From contig CAZAXT010000002.1 in the NCBI GenBank assembly GCA_964489295.1, forward strand, positions 1 through 44,931: 44,931 nt of DNA. The letters are read 5' to 3'. The translations under genes were made by a program, and so were the position numbers. Source of the DNA: QS-5-54-17 sp964489295 (lineage in GTDB: Bacteria > Patescibacteriota > Saccharimonadia > QS-5-54-17). The stretch's first letter is position 1, and every line of letters begins with the position of its first letter. Below the pieces are notes generated by a model. It made no database searches. It saw only the letters and a program-made list of their open reading frames with translations, and was not told where the DNA came from. Shown in pieces: positions 1-8,154 of the stretch.

Positions 1-272
1 TCGGCGATCATATGGAGCGCCAGAGTGGTTTTCCCGCTGGCTTCGGGACCGAATACCTCGACAACACGCCCTTTGGGGACGCCGCCGCCCAGAGCGATAT
101 CCAGACTCAAGCTTCCCGTCGGGAACGTTTCCACGTTCACGTTTTGCTTATCCCCGAACCGCATGATGGCACCGCTGCCGAACTGCTTTTCTATCTGGGA
201 AACGGCCGTCTCCAGCGCCTCCTCTTTACCGTCATTGCTGTTGTTGGATTGCTTACCTGACTGTTCCGCCAT
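1..272 (-). CDS. recA: RecA recombinase, N-terminal part, cut by the window edge
   Basis: RecA is the ATP-dependent strand-exchange protein of homologous recombination and the SOS co-protease. Reading the minus strand from ATG at 272 gives about 90 residues with the hallmarks of the RecA N-terminus: an early helix (ALETAVSQIEKQFGSGAIM), the block SLSLDIALGGGVPKGRVVEV, and the Walker A loop GPEASGKTT near residues 78-86. The catalytic core and C-terminal domain lie outside the window. An in-frame ATG six bases further upstream sits almost on the AGGAG ribosome site, so 272 is the better start. A TATAAT box lies about 30 bases upstream. The gene is divergent from pilB. Identity is certain; only completeness is unknown. 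Confidence 0.96.
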   Translation of the reverse strand, partial: MAEQSGKQSNNSNDGKEEALETAVSQIEKQFGSGAIMRFGDKQNVNVETFPTGSLSLDIALGGGVPKGRVVEVFGPEASGKTTLALHMIA

Positions 273-300
273 GCACATGCTCCTCTTACGGATTTTTTCC

Positions 301-306
301 ATTATA
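301..306 (-). promoter_or_regulatory. -10 box of recA
   Basis: A perfect TATAAT on the minus strand, 28 bases before the recA ATG, leaves room for a leader with an AGAGGAG ribosome site. No convincing -35 is seen and no LexA-type box was recognised. Confidence 0.55.
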
Positions 307-357
307 GCGTACGTCGGCCAAAGCCCGAAATATTTCCTCAATCCAGTAGACTCGGGA

Positions 358-366
358 TGTTACACT
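358..366 (+). promoter_or_regulatory. Extended -10 of pilB (leaderless arrangement)
   Basis: TGTTACACT is an extended -10 (TGn + TACACT). The hexamer ends at 366 and the pilB ATG starts at 373, six bases later, which is about where transcription would begin. No Shine-Dalgarno site precedes the ATG. Confidence 0.55.
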
Positions 367-372
367 AAGCAT

Positions 373-2310
373 ATGCAGCTTAATGACTCAACGGTCGAAA
401 ATTTAGTAAAAGATACGGTCGACCAAAACAAACTACAAGAGCTGAAACAAGAAGCGCAGCAACATGAAAAACCTCTGCAAGACACACTAATCGAGCGGGA
501 GGTTTTCAGTGAAAAAGATATTGCTAAGTTGTACGCCGAAAGTATCGGCGTAGAGTTTGTTGAACTTGGCAATGAAAAGATTGACGCTGAACTTTTAAAT
601 AAGATTCCTGAACATATAGCCCGGCAATATAAGGCAGTGCTATTCGAAATGGACCAAGAGAGCGGCAGTGCCAGGATCGCCATGAGCGACCCCGGTGACA
701 TTCCGGCCGTGGATAGCTTAGAAAAATTACTCGGGAAAGACATACAAATATACATCGCCACTGAAGAAGATATCAACAAAACACTCGATCAATATAAAGG
801 TAGCCTGGGAAGTGAGATTACCAAAGTCGTACCGGAAACCGCGACCGAGGAAAGCGAGGATGAAGTCAGCGAAGAAGAGGTTGCTGAAGATTCACCCGTA
901 GCCAAAACGGTCAACTTGTTAATCGAGTACGCCATCAAAGACGGTGCTTCCGACATCCACGTCGAGCCGCGCGAAAACATCGTGCAGGTTCGATACCGGA
1001 TAGACGGGGTTTTACAGGAAGCCAACACCCTTCCCAAAAACTTAATGGCCGCTCTGGTTTCCCGGATCAAAATCATGGCCAACTTGAAAATCGATGAACA
1101 CCGCAAACCCCAGGACGGTCGGTTTAAGATCCAGTCCCCCAATGGCACAGTAGCGCTTCGTGTGTCGATCCTGCCAATCATGCACGGTGAAAAGATCGTC
1201 ATGCGACTCTTGAACGAATCCGATCGAGCGCTCACCCTGCAGGAATTAGGGTTCAATTCGTCCGCGTTGGAACGAATGCAACGAGCAATGGGACAGTCAC
1301 ACGGCATGATACTCGTTACCGGTCCGACCGGTGCAGGTAAATCGACTACGCTGTATAGCGTTCTGAGTTCGTTGAATTCGCCCAAGGTAAACATTTCCAC
1401 CGTGGAGGATCCGGTGGAATATCGGCTGGAAGGAGTGAACCAAACCCAGGTTAACCCCAAGGCGGGGATGACATTCGCGAACGGACTCAGGGCGCTCCTG
1501 CGGCAAGACCCCAACATCATCATGGTTGGAGAGATCCGTGACGGAGAGACCGCTAATTTGGCCGTACAAGCAGCGTTGACCGGACACATCGTCCTTTCCA
1601 CGCTACACACCAACAACGCGGCTACCACACTCCCCCGCCTGCTGGATATGGGAACCGAGCCGTTCTTAATCGCCTCGACCGTGCGCGTGGTCGTCGGTCA
1701 ACGTTTAGTTCGCCGCCTCTGCCAGGAATGCCGACAGCCCTACCAGCCTGAGGGAGATGAGTTACGAGAAATCAAGGAAGAATTCCAGATAGAGCGCGCC
1801 CTTCCCAACATCAACGAAAACCTGGAGCGCTACCATGAGGAGCTGCAAAAACAGAAACAGGAAGACGCCGAAGAACAAACGAGCGAAGCCGATGAGCAAG
1901 CACAGCAGAACGATCAGTCCGATGAAACCGACCACTCCCCGGAAGGAGCCACATCTTCATCCAGCCAAAACCAGGAAAAAACATCGGAAAACCTCCAGAC
2001 GCAAACCGAAGAAACCTCCAAAGAATTGCTTCCACCTAAAAAGCTCGATCCGGACAGTTTCACCATTTATCAACCCGGCGAAGGATGCGACGCTTGCAAC
2101 GGCATGGGATATAAAGGACGCATCGGCATTTACGAAGTCTTGGAAGTGGATGAAACTATAAGTAAATTAATCGTGAAAAACACCACCAGCGAGGAAATAC
2201 AGACAGCCGCTATCGACAACGGATTGATTACTATGCAACTGGACGGATTCATGAAGTGCTTGAAAGGTGACACATCCATCGAAGAAGTGCTACGGGTTAC
2301 GCGGGAGTAA
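373..2310 (+). CDS. pilB: Type IV pilus assembly ATPase PilB (GspE family)
   Basis: Cytoplasmic hexameric ATPase that powers pilus extension, working with PilC and the PilM/N/O platform. The 645-residue protein has an MshEN-like N-domain (about 1-150), an acidic linker, then the secretion ATPase core: GASDIHVEPR, Walker A GPTGAGKST (317-325, Lys323), Walker B with the following block RQDPNIIMVGEIRD (377-390), and a His-box region ending LSTLHTNN. Two zinc CxxC pairs are present (C450/C453 and C572/C575), but 118 residues separate them, mostly Glu/Gln/Ser-rich low-complexity sequence; the spacing is usually some 40-50. The frame stays open far upstream, but that part is antisense to recA, so the ATG at 373 next to the -10 box is preferred. 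pilC follows after 3 bases. Confidence 0.95.
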   Translation: MQLNDSTVENLVKDTVDQNKLQELKQEAQQHEKPLQDTLIEREVFSEKDIAKLYAESIGVEFVELGNEKIDAELLNKIPEHIARQYKAVLFEMDQESGSARIAMSDPGDIPAVDSLEKLLGKDIQIYIATEEDINKTLDQYKGSLGSEITKVVPETATEESEDEVSEEEVAEDSPVAKTVNLLIEYAIKDGASDIHVEPRENIVQVRYRIDGVLQEANTLPKNLMAALVSRIKIMANLKIDEHRKPQDGRFKIQSPNGTVALRVSILPIMHGEKIVMRLLNESDRALTLQELGFNSSALERMQRAMGQSHGMILVTGPTGAGKSTTLYSVLSSLNSPKVNISTVEDPVEYRLEGVNQTQVNPKAGMTFANGLRALLRQDPNIIMVGEIRDGETANLAVQAALTGHIVLSTLHTNNAATTLPRLLDMGTEPFLIASTVRVVVGQRLVRRLCQECRQPYQPEGDELREIKEEFQIERALPNINENLERYHEELQKQKQEDAEEQTSEADEQAQQNDQSDETDHSPEGATSSSSQNQEKTSENLQTQTEETSKELLPPKKLDPDSFTIYQPGEGCDACNGMGYKGRIGIYEVLEVDETISKLIVKNTTSEEIQTAAIDNGLITMQLDGFMKCLKGDTSIEEVLRVTRE

Positions 2311-2313
2311 ATT

Positions 2314-3522
2314 ATGCCTACATTTGAATACACTGCCAAAAAGAAAGATGGCACATCACAGAAAGGAACTATTACTGCCAATTCCCAAGCATCGGCCCTT
2401 GAGGCATTACAGGAACGCGGCGTTCAACCGTTGCTCGTTAAAAAAGCTTCTAAAAGCTGGAATTTTGACATTCCGCTGCCCAACCAGGGAAAGGTAAAAA
2501 AACAGGAACTGGTCGTCTTCACCCGGCAGTTCGCCACCATGGTGAATGCGGGCGTCCCCATCGCACGAACACTGTCGACGTTACGCGATCAAGCCGAGTC
2601 AGATGCTTTCAAGAAAGTACTTTCCGACATCGTTGACGATGTCGAAGGTGGCGTACAATTGTCAGCGGCCATGGAAAAACACCCGAAAGCGTTCTCCAGG
2701 GTGTATGTCAATATGATACGGGCCGGCGAAGAAGGCGGGATTCTGGATCAGATAGCCGACCGATTGGCCAACCAAGTCGAAAAAGACAGTGAGATGAAAG
2801 GGAAAGTCAAAAGTGCCATGATCTATCCGGCAGTTATCCTGCTCATCACGCTGGGCGCGTTCGTTTTTATCATGGTATCCATCATTCCCAAACTGGCCGA
2901 GATTTTCGACCAGGTAGAAGGCGAGCTGCCCATTCAGACCAAAATTATGCTAGGTATCAGTAATTTCATGACCAATCAAGGGTTACTGTTGCTTATTATC
3001 ATAATCGTCACCGTCATAGCGTTCATCCGTTTTGTGCGCACCACCAAAGGAAAATATATATTCGATACAGCCCTACTGAAAGCGCCGATTTTCGGTAATA
3101 TCGTATTGAAAGTTAATGTTGCCCGCTTTGCCCGCACATTCAGCTCGCTCAGCACAGCCGGAGTTTCCGTACTGGACAGTCTGCACGTAACTAGTGGCGC
3201 TCTTTCCAACAGCGTCATTCGGAACGGACTCGATCGAAGCGCGGAACAGATCAAAAACGGGGGAGCTATTGCCAAATCCCTGGAGAAACAGGAGATATTC
3301 CCGCCGCTGATCATCCAAATGTCCTCGGTTGGCGAAGAAACCGGCCAGATCGATGTTGTTTTGGATAAAGTAGCCGAATTTTATGAAAAGGAAGTTGACC
3401 GGGTGATGTCGGGGTTAACCTCTATTATAGAGCCCTTGCTTATATTGGTGCTCGGCGGCATGGTCGGCATGATCGTAGCCAGTGTCTTTGGCCCCATCTC
3501 TCAAATCACCCAGAGTATCTGA
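2314..3522 (+). CDS. pilC: Type IV pilus inner-membrane platform protein PilC (GspF family)
   Basis: Polytopic membrane protein that couples PilB to pilin insertion. Its 402 residues match the usual family length. After an N-terminal region typical of PilC come two tandem T2SSF domains, roughly residues 65-190 and 265-395. Clear membrane segments lie near 169-195, 222-242 and 375-397. The family block MVNAGVPIARTLSTL opens domain one, and STAGVSVLDSL marks domain two. It starts three bases after the pilB stop, so it is co-transcribed. It ends immediately before a strong promoter, which separates the assembly engine from the pilin genes. Confidence 0.95.
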   Translation: MPTFEYTAKKKDGTSQKGTITANSQASALEALQERGVQPLLVKKASKSWNFDIPLPNQGKVKKQELVVFTRQFATMVNAGVPIARTLSTLRDQAESDAFKKVLSDIVDDVEGGVQLSAAMEKHPKAFSRVYVNMIRAGEEGGILDQIADRLANQVEKDSEMKGKVKSAMIYPAVILLITLGAFVFIMVSIIPKLAEIFDQVEGELPIQTKIMLGISNFMTNQGLLLLIIIIVTVIAFIRFVRTTKGKYIFDTALLKAPIFGNIVLKVNVARFARTFSSLSTAGVSVLDSLHVTSGALSNSVIRNGLDRSAEQIKNGGAIAKSLEKQEIFPPLIIQMSSVGEETGQIDVVLDKVAEFYEKEVDRVMSGLTSIIEPLLILVLGGMVGMIVASVFGPISQITQSI

Positions 3523-3552
3523 TTGACACGTTAAACATAACCGTTATATACT
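3523..3552 (+). promoter_or_regulatory. Sigma70-type promoter of the major pilin
   Basis: A perfect TTGACA -35 (3523-3528) and TATACT -10 (3547-3552) are separated by 18 bases, directly after the pilC stop. It is the best two-box promoter seen in the window, as expected for an abundant structural protein. Confidence 0.75.
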
Positions 3553-3583
3553 CCGGCTATATAAAGTTAATAATACAACATCT

Positions 3584-3590
3584 AAGGAGG
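3584..3590 (+). promoter_or_regulatory. Strong ribosome binding site of the major pilin
   Basis: AAGGAGG lies five bases before the ATG at 3596. It is a perfect anti-16S match and contrasts with the leaderless genes nearby. Confidence 0.8.
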
Positions 3591-3595
3591 ACTAG

Positions 3596-4036
3596 ATGCA
3601 AAAGCTAAAAGAACGTGCACAGAATCGGTCACGCGGTTTTACCATTATCGAACTGCTGGTCGTGATCGTGATCATCGGTATCCTGGTCGGTCTGCTGCTG
3701 CCGAACCTGTTCGAGAGTCAGCAACGCGCCCGGGACACTGAGCGAAAGAACGACCTTTCCACGATACAGACGCAGCTTGAAACATTCCATAATGACAATC
3801 AAGCATATCCGGCGGATTTGAGCGAGCTCACGCCTGACTATATGGATGAAATACCACAGGATCCCGAGAGTGGCAGTTATACCTACGATGCGACCGCTGG
3901 CGGATCGGATTGCACAACCGCAGCAAGCTGTGACAGCTATCAATTGGTTGCAGATCTGGAAAACAACAATGACCCCGATGCAACATCGTATGGCGGTTCT
4001 TCCGGATTCTACGTAATCGATAGCGTAAATCAGTAG
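3596..4036 (+). CDS. Type IV major pilin candidate
   Basis: Prepilin of 146 residues. It has a short basic leader, a prepilin-peptidase site Gly14|Phe15, the conserved Glu at mature position 5 (FTIIE) and a long hydrophobic helix (residues 17-36). The C-terminal globular part has two Cys (motif DCTTAASCDSY), a possible disulfide as in many pilins, and ends in VIDSVNQ. Its own strong promoter, strong ribosome site and following terminator make it the best candidate for the abundant fibre subunit. It is short, which is common in Gram-positive and CPR pilins. Calling it the major subunit is inference from the expression signals. Confidence 0.85.
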   Translation: MQKLKERAQNRSRGFTIIELLVVIVIIGILVGLLLPNLFESQQRARDTERKNDLSTIQTQLETFHNDNQAYPADLSELTPDYMDEIPQDPESGSYTYDATAGGSDCTTAASCDSYQLVADLENNNDPDATSYGGSSGFYVIDSVNQ

Positions 4037-4060
4037 TCGACCACGAAAGAACGTTTAAAC

Positions 4061-4092
4061 TACAAAACGGCCGGAAATCCGGCCGTTTTGTA
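4061..4092 (+). terminator. Hairpin terminator after the major pilin
   Basis: A perfect 14-bp inverted repeat (TACAAAACGGCCGG / CCGGCCGTTTTGTA) with a 4-base loop. The GC core is followed by a TTTTG tract within the stem. It would limit read-through from the strong pilin promoter into the minor pilins, giving a high pilin-to-minor-pilin ratio. Confidence 0.85.
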
Positions 4093-4111
4093 ATAGACGG
4101 AAGACATCTGC

Positions 4112-4498
4112 ATGCAACAACACGGATTCACGCTAATCGAAATAGTCGTCACAACAGCCCTAGTGGGGCTAATCGTTATCAGTGTAGCGAACTTATTCAT
4201 CATGGCCGGGAATACGCAACGCGAATCACAACGTTTAGAGATGGCTACTCGGACTGGTGAAAAAAAGATTGAAAGCCTGCGCAATAATCACTACAACTCC
4301 CTTGAAGCGGGGACGACTCGGGATTTTACCGGTGAACTTCCGCCGGAACTTGATACGCCGAGAACGGCCACAGTGGATATTACGGAACCGGAACCAGGCC
4401 TCAGGAAGCTTGACGTTGATATCACCTATACGAGCGGCAGCGACCAAGAACGGGTGGATCTGACGACTGTTATAGGTAACGTGGGGATATCCCAATGA
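4112..4498 (+). CDS. Minor prepilin (type IV pilus/pseudopilin)
   Basis: A 128-residue prepilin with a five-residue leader (MQQHG|FTLIEIVVTT) and Glu at mature position 5, followed by one hydrophobic helix. The remainder is a small, polar, largely beta-prone domain without Cys. It resembles the PilV/GspI group of minor pseudopilins by size and position, but the exact class cannot be fixed. It begins 20 bases after the terminator and overlaps the next prepilin gene by four bases (ATGA), which indicates translational coupling. Confidence 0.85.
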   Translation: MQQHGFTLIEIVVTTALVGLIVISVANLFIMAGNTQRESQRLEMATRTGEKKIESLRNNHYNSLEAGTTRDFTGELPPELDTPRTATVDITEPEPGLRKLDVDITYTSGSDQERVDLTTVIGNVGISQ

Positions 4499-5151
4499 AT
4501 CGCTCTGGATTCACGCTAATCGAGGCGGTTATAGCCACAGCTGTAGTCGGTTTATTGGCAGTACTGATCATGAATTTTTTAACCAATACACTGGTTGATA
4601 GTGTATACAAAGGCGCGCGCAGAGATCTTCTGGATGAAGCCCAGCTTACTCTTGATGAGATGAACCAGGATATCCGATTCGCCTCGAATGTAGATGAGCA
4701 AAACAGATGGCCCGACGATAACGCTCCGGGCGCTCCGTCGGATTTATACAGTTGGGAAAGTGACGACAATACGGTTATACTTGCCAGTCCGACCGTCGAC
4801 TCGAACAATGAATTCATTTATCAGGATCCGTTTGCTTATATTACAAACAAGAATAATCTTATCTATTTCGTCGAAAACGGTACGCTGTATCGACGCACAT
4901 TGGCCGCCGATGTCAGTGGCAATTCGGCCGAAACCACGTGTCCACCCGGCAATGCGAGCGATTGCCCGGAAGACAGCAAACTGGCCGAGGGTGTCACCAA
5001 TTTTCACATAGACTACTTTAACGCAAACGACCAGGCAGTTTCTCCTTCGGAAGCACGATCCATCCGAGTTAGTTTGCGGTTGCAGCGTGAGAAGTACGGC
5101 CGAACGCTGAGTGTAGGATACGAAATACGATCAGTATTTAGAAATGAGTAG
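4495..5151 (+). CDS. Minor prepilin, PilW/GspJ-like
   Basis: A 218-residue prepilin: leader MNRSG|FTLIEAVIAT, Glu at mature position 5, hydrophobic helix to about residue 28, then a larger periplasmic-type domain. The helix-rich segment after the N-terminus (RRDLLDEAQLTLDEMNQDIR) and the C-terminal ARSIRVSLRLQ / YEIRSVFRNE pattern are typical of the GspJ/PilW class. One Cys pair is present (TCPPGNASDC). It overlaps the preceding gene by four bases and a probable following gene by eight. Such minor pilins are thought to prime fibre assembly and sit at the tip. Confidence 0.85.
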   Translation: MNRSGFTLIEAVIATAVVGLLAVLIMNFLTNTLVDSVYKGARRDLLDEAQLTLDEMNQDIRFASNVDEQNRWPDDNAPGAPSDLYSWESDDNTVILASPTVDSNNEFIYQDPFAYITNKNNLIYFVENGTLYRRTLAADVSGNSAETTCPPGNASDCPEDSKLAEGVTNFHIDYFNANDQAVSPSEARSIRVSLRLQREKYGRTLSVGYEIRSVFRNE

Positions 5152-6411
5152 CTATATGCAATNNNNNNNNNNNNNNNNNNNNNNNNNNNNNNNNNNNNNN
5201 NNNNNNNNNNNNNNNNNNNNNNNNNNNNNNNNNNNNNNNNNNNNNNNNNNNNNNNNNNNNNNAGTTTCGGCGGATTCAGCGAAACTGAATTCCTCAACAA
5301 TCAGCACCAAGGGCGCGTAACATACGAGACTAACGTCTCGAGCGGAACAATCGATGATGAGAAAATTATCACCTCTACCGGACGGGTATATGCGGACGGG
5401 GGTAGTTCTAATCCGACAGTAGTTCGACGTATCCGTTTAGTAGTGGTTGGCACTACCTCCAGTGGTTATGATGTACAAAGCGGGCCGGGTGGATTGATTA
5501 TGGACAACACAGCGACAGTTGCCAACGGTGAAGTTTACATAGGTGGTTATCTTGATATGAACAACGCCGCCCAGATTGGGACACTGGCGACCCCTACCGC
5601 AGTGGAAGTGGCGCACGAAAATTGCCCTGACCCTCCGGATAGCACCTATCCGAGCCAGTGCAGCTCGGGAGAACCGATTGATATGAGCGGTGTGGCACAT
5701 ATTTATGGAGACGTTCATGCTGTCAATCAAACCGATGGTAGTCAAATGAGTAATTCCGGTTTGGTGGACCAAAATGTTTCGGATGTAGGGTTGCCTGATT
5801 ACGACCGACAAGCTCACAAGGATGCCGTTAGTGATACGGTTTCCAGAAGTGAAGGAAGCTGTTCCGGGGGTGAATCGAAAACATGGCAGAATAACCTGAA
5901 AATATCGGGAGATGTCACGCTTCGTAATAGTTGCCAAATCACTGTAGAAGGCGATGTATGGATAACTGGCGACCTGCTGCTCCGTAACGCTTCTCGACTC
6001 GTTGCAGGAAGCTCACTGACGAACACTCCGACAGTCATGATTGACGGCCAGAATGGGCTCCGACTCCGTAATGCAGCCTCGGTTATCGCCAACGCCGACG
6101 GTGTAGGCGTGCAATTCATTACCTTTTACGCAGACGCACCGTGTTCACCGGATTGTACGAGTTTGAGCGGCGCAGATTTATACAATTCCCAGGACGAAGT
6201 GACCATCCACCTTGATAACTCATCATTGGGTGCTGGTTCGGAGTTTTATGCCCGATGGTCACGCGTGAGAGTCAATAATTCCGGTTCCGTCGGGACGATA
6301 CTCGGACAATCTATTCATATGTCTAACACGGGAACGTTGTCCATTGGACACAATCTCTCTTCGGGTGACCAAATATGGACTATCGAAAACTACCAACGGA
6401 TATACCAATAA
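5144..6411 (+). CDS. Repetitive, probably beta-solenoid pilus-associated protein, interrupted by an assembly gap
   Basis: Right of the gap the frame is open from 5263 to the stop at 6411 (382 residues, no start needed). Left of it, an ATG at 5144 (or 5156) overlaps the previous stop by eight bases and runs into the gap. I infer one gene, by position a PilX-like or fourth minor pilin; any prepilin leader would lie in the missing bases. The visible part holds about nine degenerate repeats of the form hydrophobic-x-hydrophobic-x-N-S/A/T-x-x-hydrophobic (IMDNTATV, LDMNNAAQI, LLLRNASRL, LRLRNAASV, VRVNNSGSV, IHMSNTGTL), as expected of a parallel beta-helix. Cys residues occur in close pairs (CSPDC and others). 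It is probably surface-exposed and may be a tip adhesin. No named family is recognised. Confidence 0.7.
5163..5262. other. Assembly gap of 100 N
   Basis: Exactly 100 N, so a placeholder of arbitrary length. The frames on either side need not match and should not be translated through. Confidence 0.99.
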
Positions 6412-6423
6412 CAAAGCCATGAC

Positions 6424-6432
6424 TGATATAAT
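6424..6432 (+). promoter_or_regulatory. Extended -10 promoter of pilM
   Basis: TGATATAAT is a perfect -10 with TGn extension, just after the preceding stop. It gives a short leader (about 13 bases) before the pilM ATG at 6452, with no clear Shine-Dalgarno site. It makes pilMNO separately expressible. Confidence 0.6.
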
Positions 6433-6451
6433 GCTTATGATTGTATGAATT

Positions 6452-7507
6452 ATGAAGACGCCACTTTTTTATAGAAAAAAACCAATTTTCGGTATCGACA
6501 TCGGCCAATCCACTGTCAAAGTGGTACAGATCGGCCGGGACAAATCTTATCCCCGGGTTACCGGATACGGCTATGCTGATTTCGACCCGAACGCTATCGA
6601 CAACGGCGTCATCGTAGACCCTGATGCGGTCAAACAGTCACTACAGCCACTGTTAAAAAACATTGTCATAGGAGAACTCACGACCGACCGGGTAACAGCC
6701 AGTATACCCATGGCCTATATCTACAGCCGGATCCTGGAGCTGAGCGGCATAGAAGAAGATGATCTCTCTGAAGCGGTACAGCTGGAAGCCCAACAGTATA
6801 TTCCGCTTGATAACGACGAAGTTTATTTGGACTACACTATATTAGAACGCTCGGACGACGAGAAAATCAGGGTGTTCATGATAGCCGCCCCCAAAACTAT
6901 CGTTGATTCATATTTGAATTTGTTTAGTTCCGTTGGTCTGGAAGTTCACAGTACCGAACCCAGCGTGCTTTCAATTGTGCGAGCAATAAACAATTCCTAC
7001 ACTGACAAAAAGCCGAAAATCGTGATCGATTTCGGGTCCAGATCCAGCGATCTCGCTATTTACGATAAACACATACGTCTTACGAGTACGGCCTCCACTG
7101 GCGGCGACCACATAACCGACGCCATTTCCGAAACACTTGGCGTGGAGCAGGAGAAAGCCCAGGAGATCAAAACGCGATACGGCATCAGTAAAAGTCAATG
7201 GCAGGAACAACTCGCCCCCGCCTTAACCCCGATTTTGACCACACTGGCCGAAGAGGTTCAGAAAATGCTGCGCTATCACCACGAACACGGGGACACCGAT
7301 TCCGCTATTGAACAGGTTGTTATCGTTGGCGGTGGTGCTAACCTTCCCGGACTCGAGAATTTCATAGCCCGTTTGAGCGGACTTTCGGTCGCCACCGCTA
7401 ATCCGTGGGACAACATGTACATCAAACCCTTGCAGCCGCCGCACAGGCTGGAAACAACGCTTTACACTACGGCGGTCGGGCTTGCCCTGAAGGAGCTCGA
7501 ACGATGA
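6452..7507 (+). CDS. pilM: Type IV pilus platform protein PilM
   Basis: Actin-like cytoplasmic ATP-binding protein that anchors the PilN/PilO membrane pair to the extension ATPase. The protein has 351 residues, the family length. It shows the phosphate-1 loop FGIDIGQSTVKVVQIG near the N-terminus, a phosphate-2 type loop IDFGSRSSDLAIYD about residues 191-204, and the adenosine motif VIVGGGANLPGL near 290-301. It heads a tightly overlapping pilM-pilN-pilO unit; its TGA overlaps the pilN ATG. Confidence 0.95.
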   Translation: MKTPLFYRKKPIFGIDIGQSTVKVVQIGRDKSYPRVTGYGYADFDPNAIDNGVIVDPDAVKQSLQPLLKNIVIGELTTDRVTASIPMAYIYSRILELSGIEEDDLSEAVQLEAQQYIPLDNDEVYLDYTILERSDDEKIRVFMIAAPKTIVDSYLNLFSSVGLEVHSTEPSVLSIVRAINNSYTDKKPKIVIDFGSRSSDLAIYDKHIRLTSTASTGGDHITDAISETLGVEQEKAQEIKTRYGISKSQWQEQLAPALTPILTTLAEEVQKMLRYHHEHGDTDSAIEQVVIVGGGANLPGLENFIARLSGLSVATANPWDNMYIKPLQPPHRLETTLYTTAVGLALKELER

Positions 7508-8154
7508 TCAACATACTTCCGCCCGAACTCAAGAGACAGATCAAGTTTTCCCGGTACAATGTTATCGCGCTCAGGTACATTTTTTACGTCGTACTGATCG
7601 CATTGGTTACGGGCGGGACGCTCGGAGTAAGCCATTGGTACGCTGACCAACAAATTTCAGATTATAAACAAAACTTAGAAACAAAAAACGCTGAAGCGGG
7701 CGAATATCAAGAGCTGGAATCTTCGATCCAAGCTTTTAACCAAAAAACCGAAACGGTACGGTCGCTATTGGATCAACGGCCCAGGTTCTCTGTACTGTTG
7801 GAGGATATCGCCAACGTGCTGCCACAAGGGTCATATTTAAGAGGCATCACGCTCAATGAGGAAATCGATCAACCGGTAGAACTGAATGTTGTCGTTCCTT
7901 CCCGGAGTGAAGCGGTCAGCATACGGGACGCATTGCTTCAATCGCCGCGCATAACCTCGGCGGACATCCAAAACATAAGTCAGGATGATGATTCGGATGA
8001 CGTCGATGTACACATCATAATCACATTTTCAGCCGGCAATAGTTCGGGCGGCGATACAAATGGAAGCAACGAGTCCGATGACGGCACCGGTGACACGAAT
8101 GGCGCCGACAACGGATCGAACAATACTGGAGACACTTCTGGAGGTGAATCATGA
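7504..8154 (+). CDS. pilN: Type IV pilus assembly protein PilN with a Gly/Asn/Asp-rich tail
   Basis: Bitopic membrane protein of the alignment complex. The 216-residue form starting at the ATGA overlap with pilM opens with MINILPPELK, the conserved PilM-binding motif of PilN; the upstream frame extension has no such sense. One membrane helix lies at about 22-42, followed by a coiled-coil stretch and a ferredoxin-like domain. The last 35 or so residues are a low-complexity tail rich in Gly, Asn, Asp, Ser and Thr (GDTNG and GDTSGG units), which is unusual for PilN and presumably extracytoplasmic. It overlaps pilO by four bases. Confidence 0.92.
   Translation: MINILPPELKRQIKFSRYNVIALRYIFYVVLIALVTGGTLGVSHWYADQQISDYKQNLETKNAEAGEYQELESSIQAFNQKTETVRSLLDQRPRFSVLLEDIANVLPQGSYLRGITLNEEIDQPVELNVVVPSRSEAVSIRDALLQSPRITSADIQNISQDDDSDDVDVHIIITFSAGNSSGGDTNGSNESDDGTGDTNGADNGSNNTGDTSGGES

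Noticed and set aside
25..372. Upstream in-frame extension of pilB over the recA region
   Set aside because: It is antisense to recA and has no PilB similarity; the family N-domain begins at the ATG at 373.
789..1628. Long open frame on the minus strand inside pilB
   Set aside because: Composition-driven shadow of pilB, with Ser/Arg-rich sequence and no recognisable domain.
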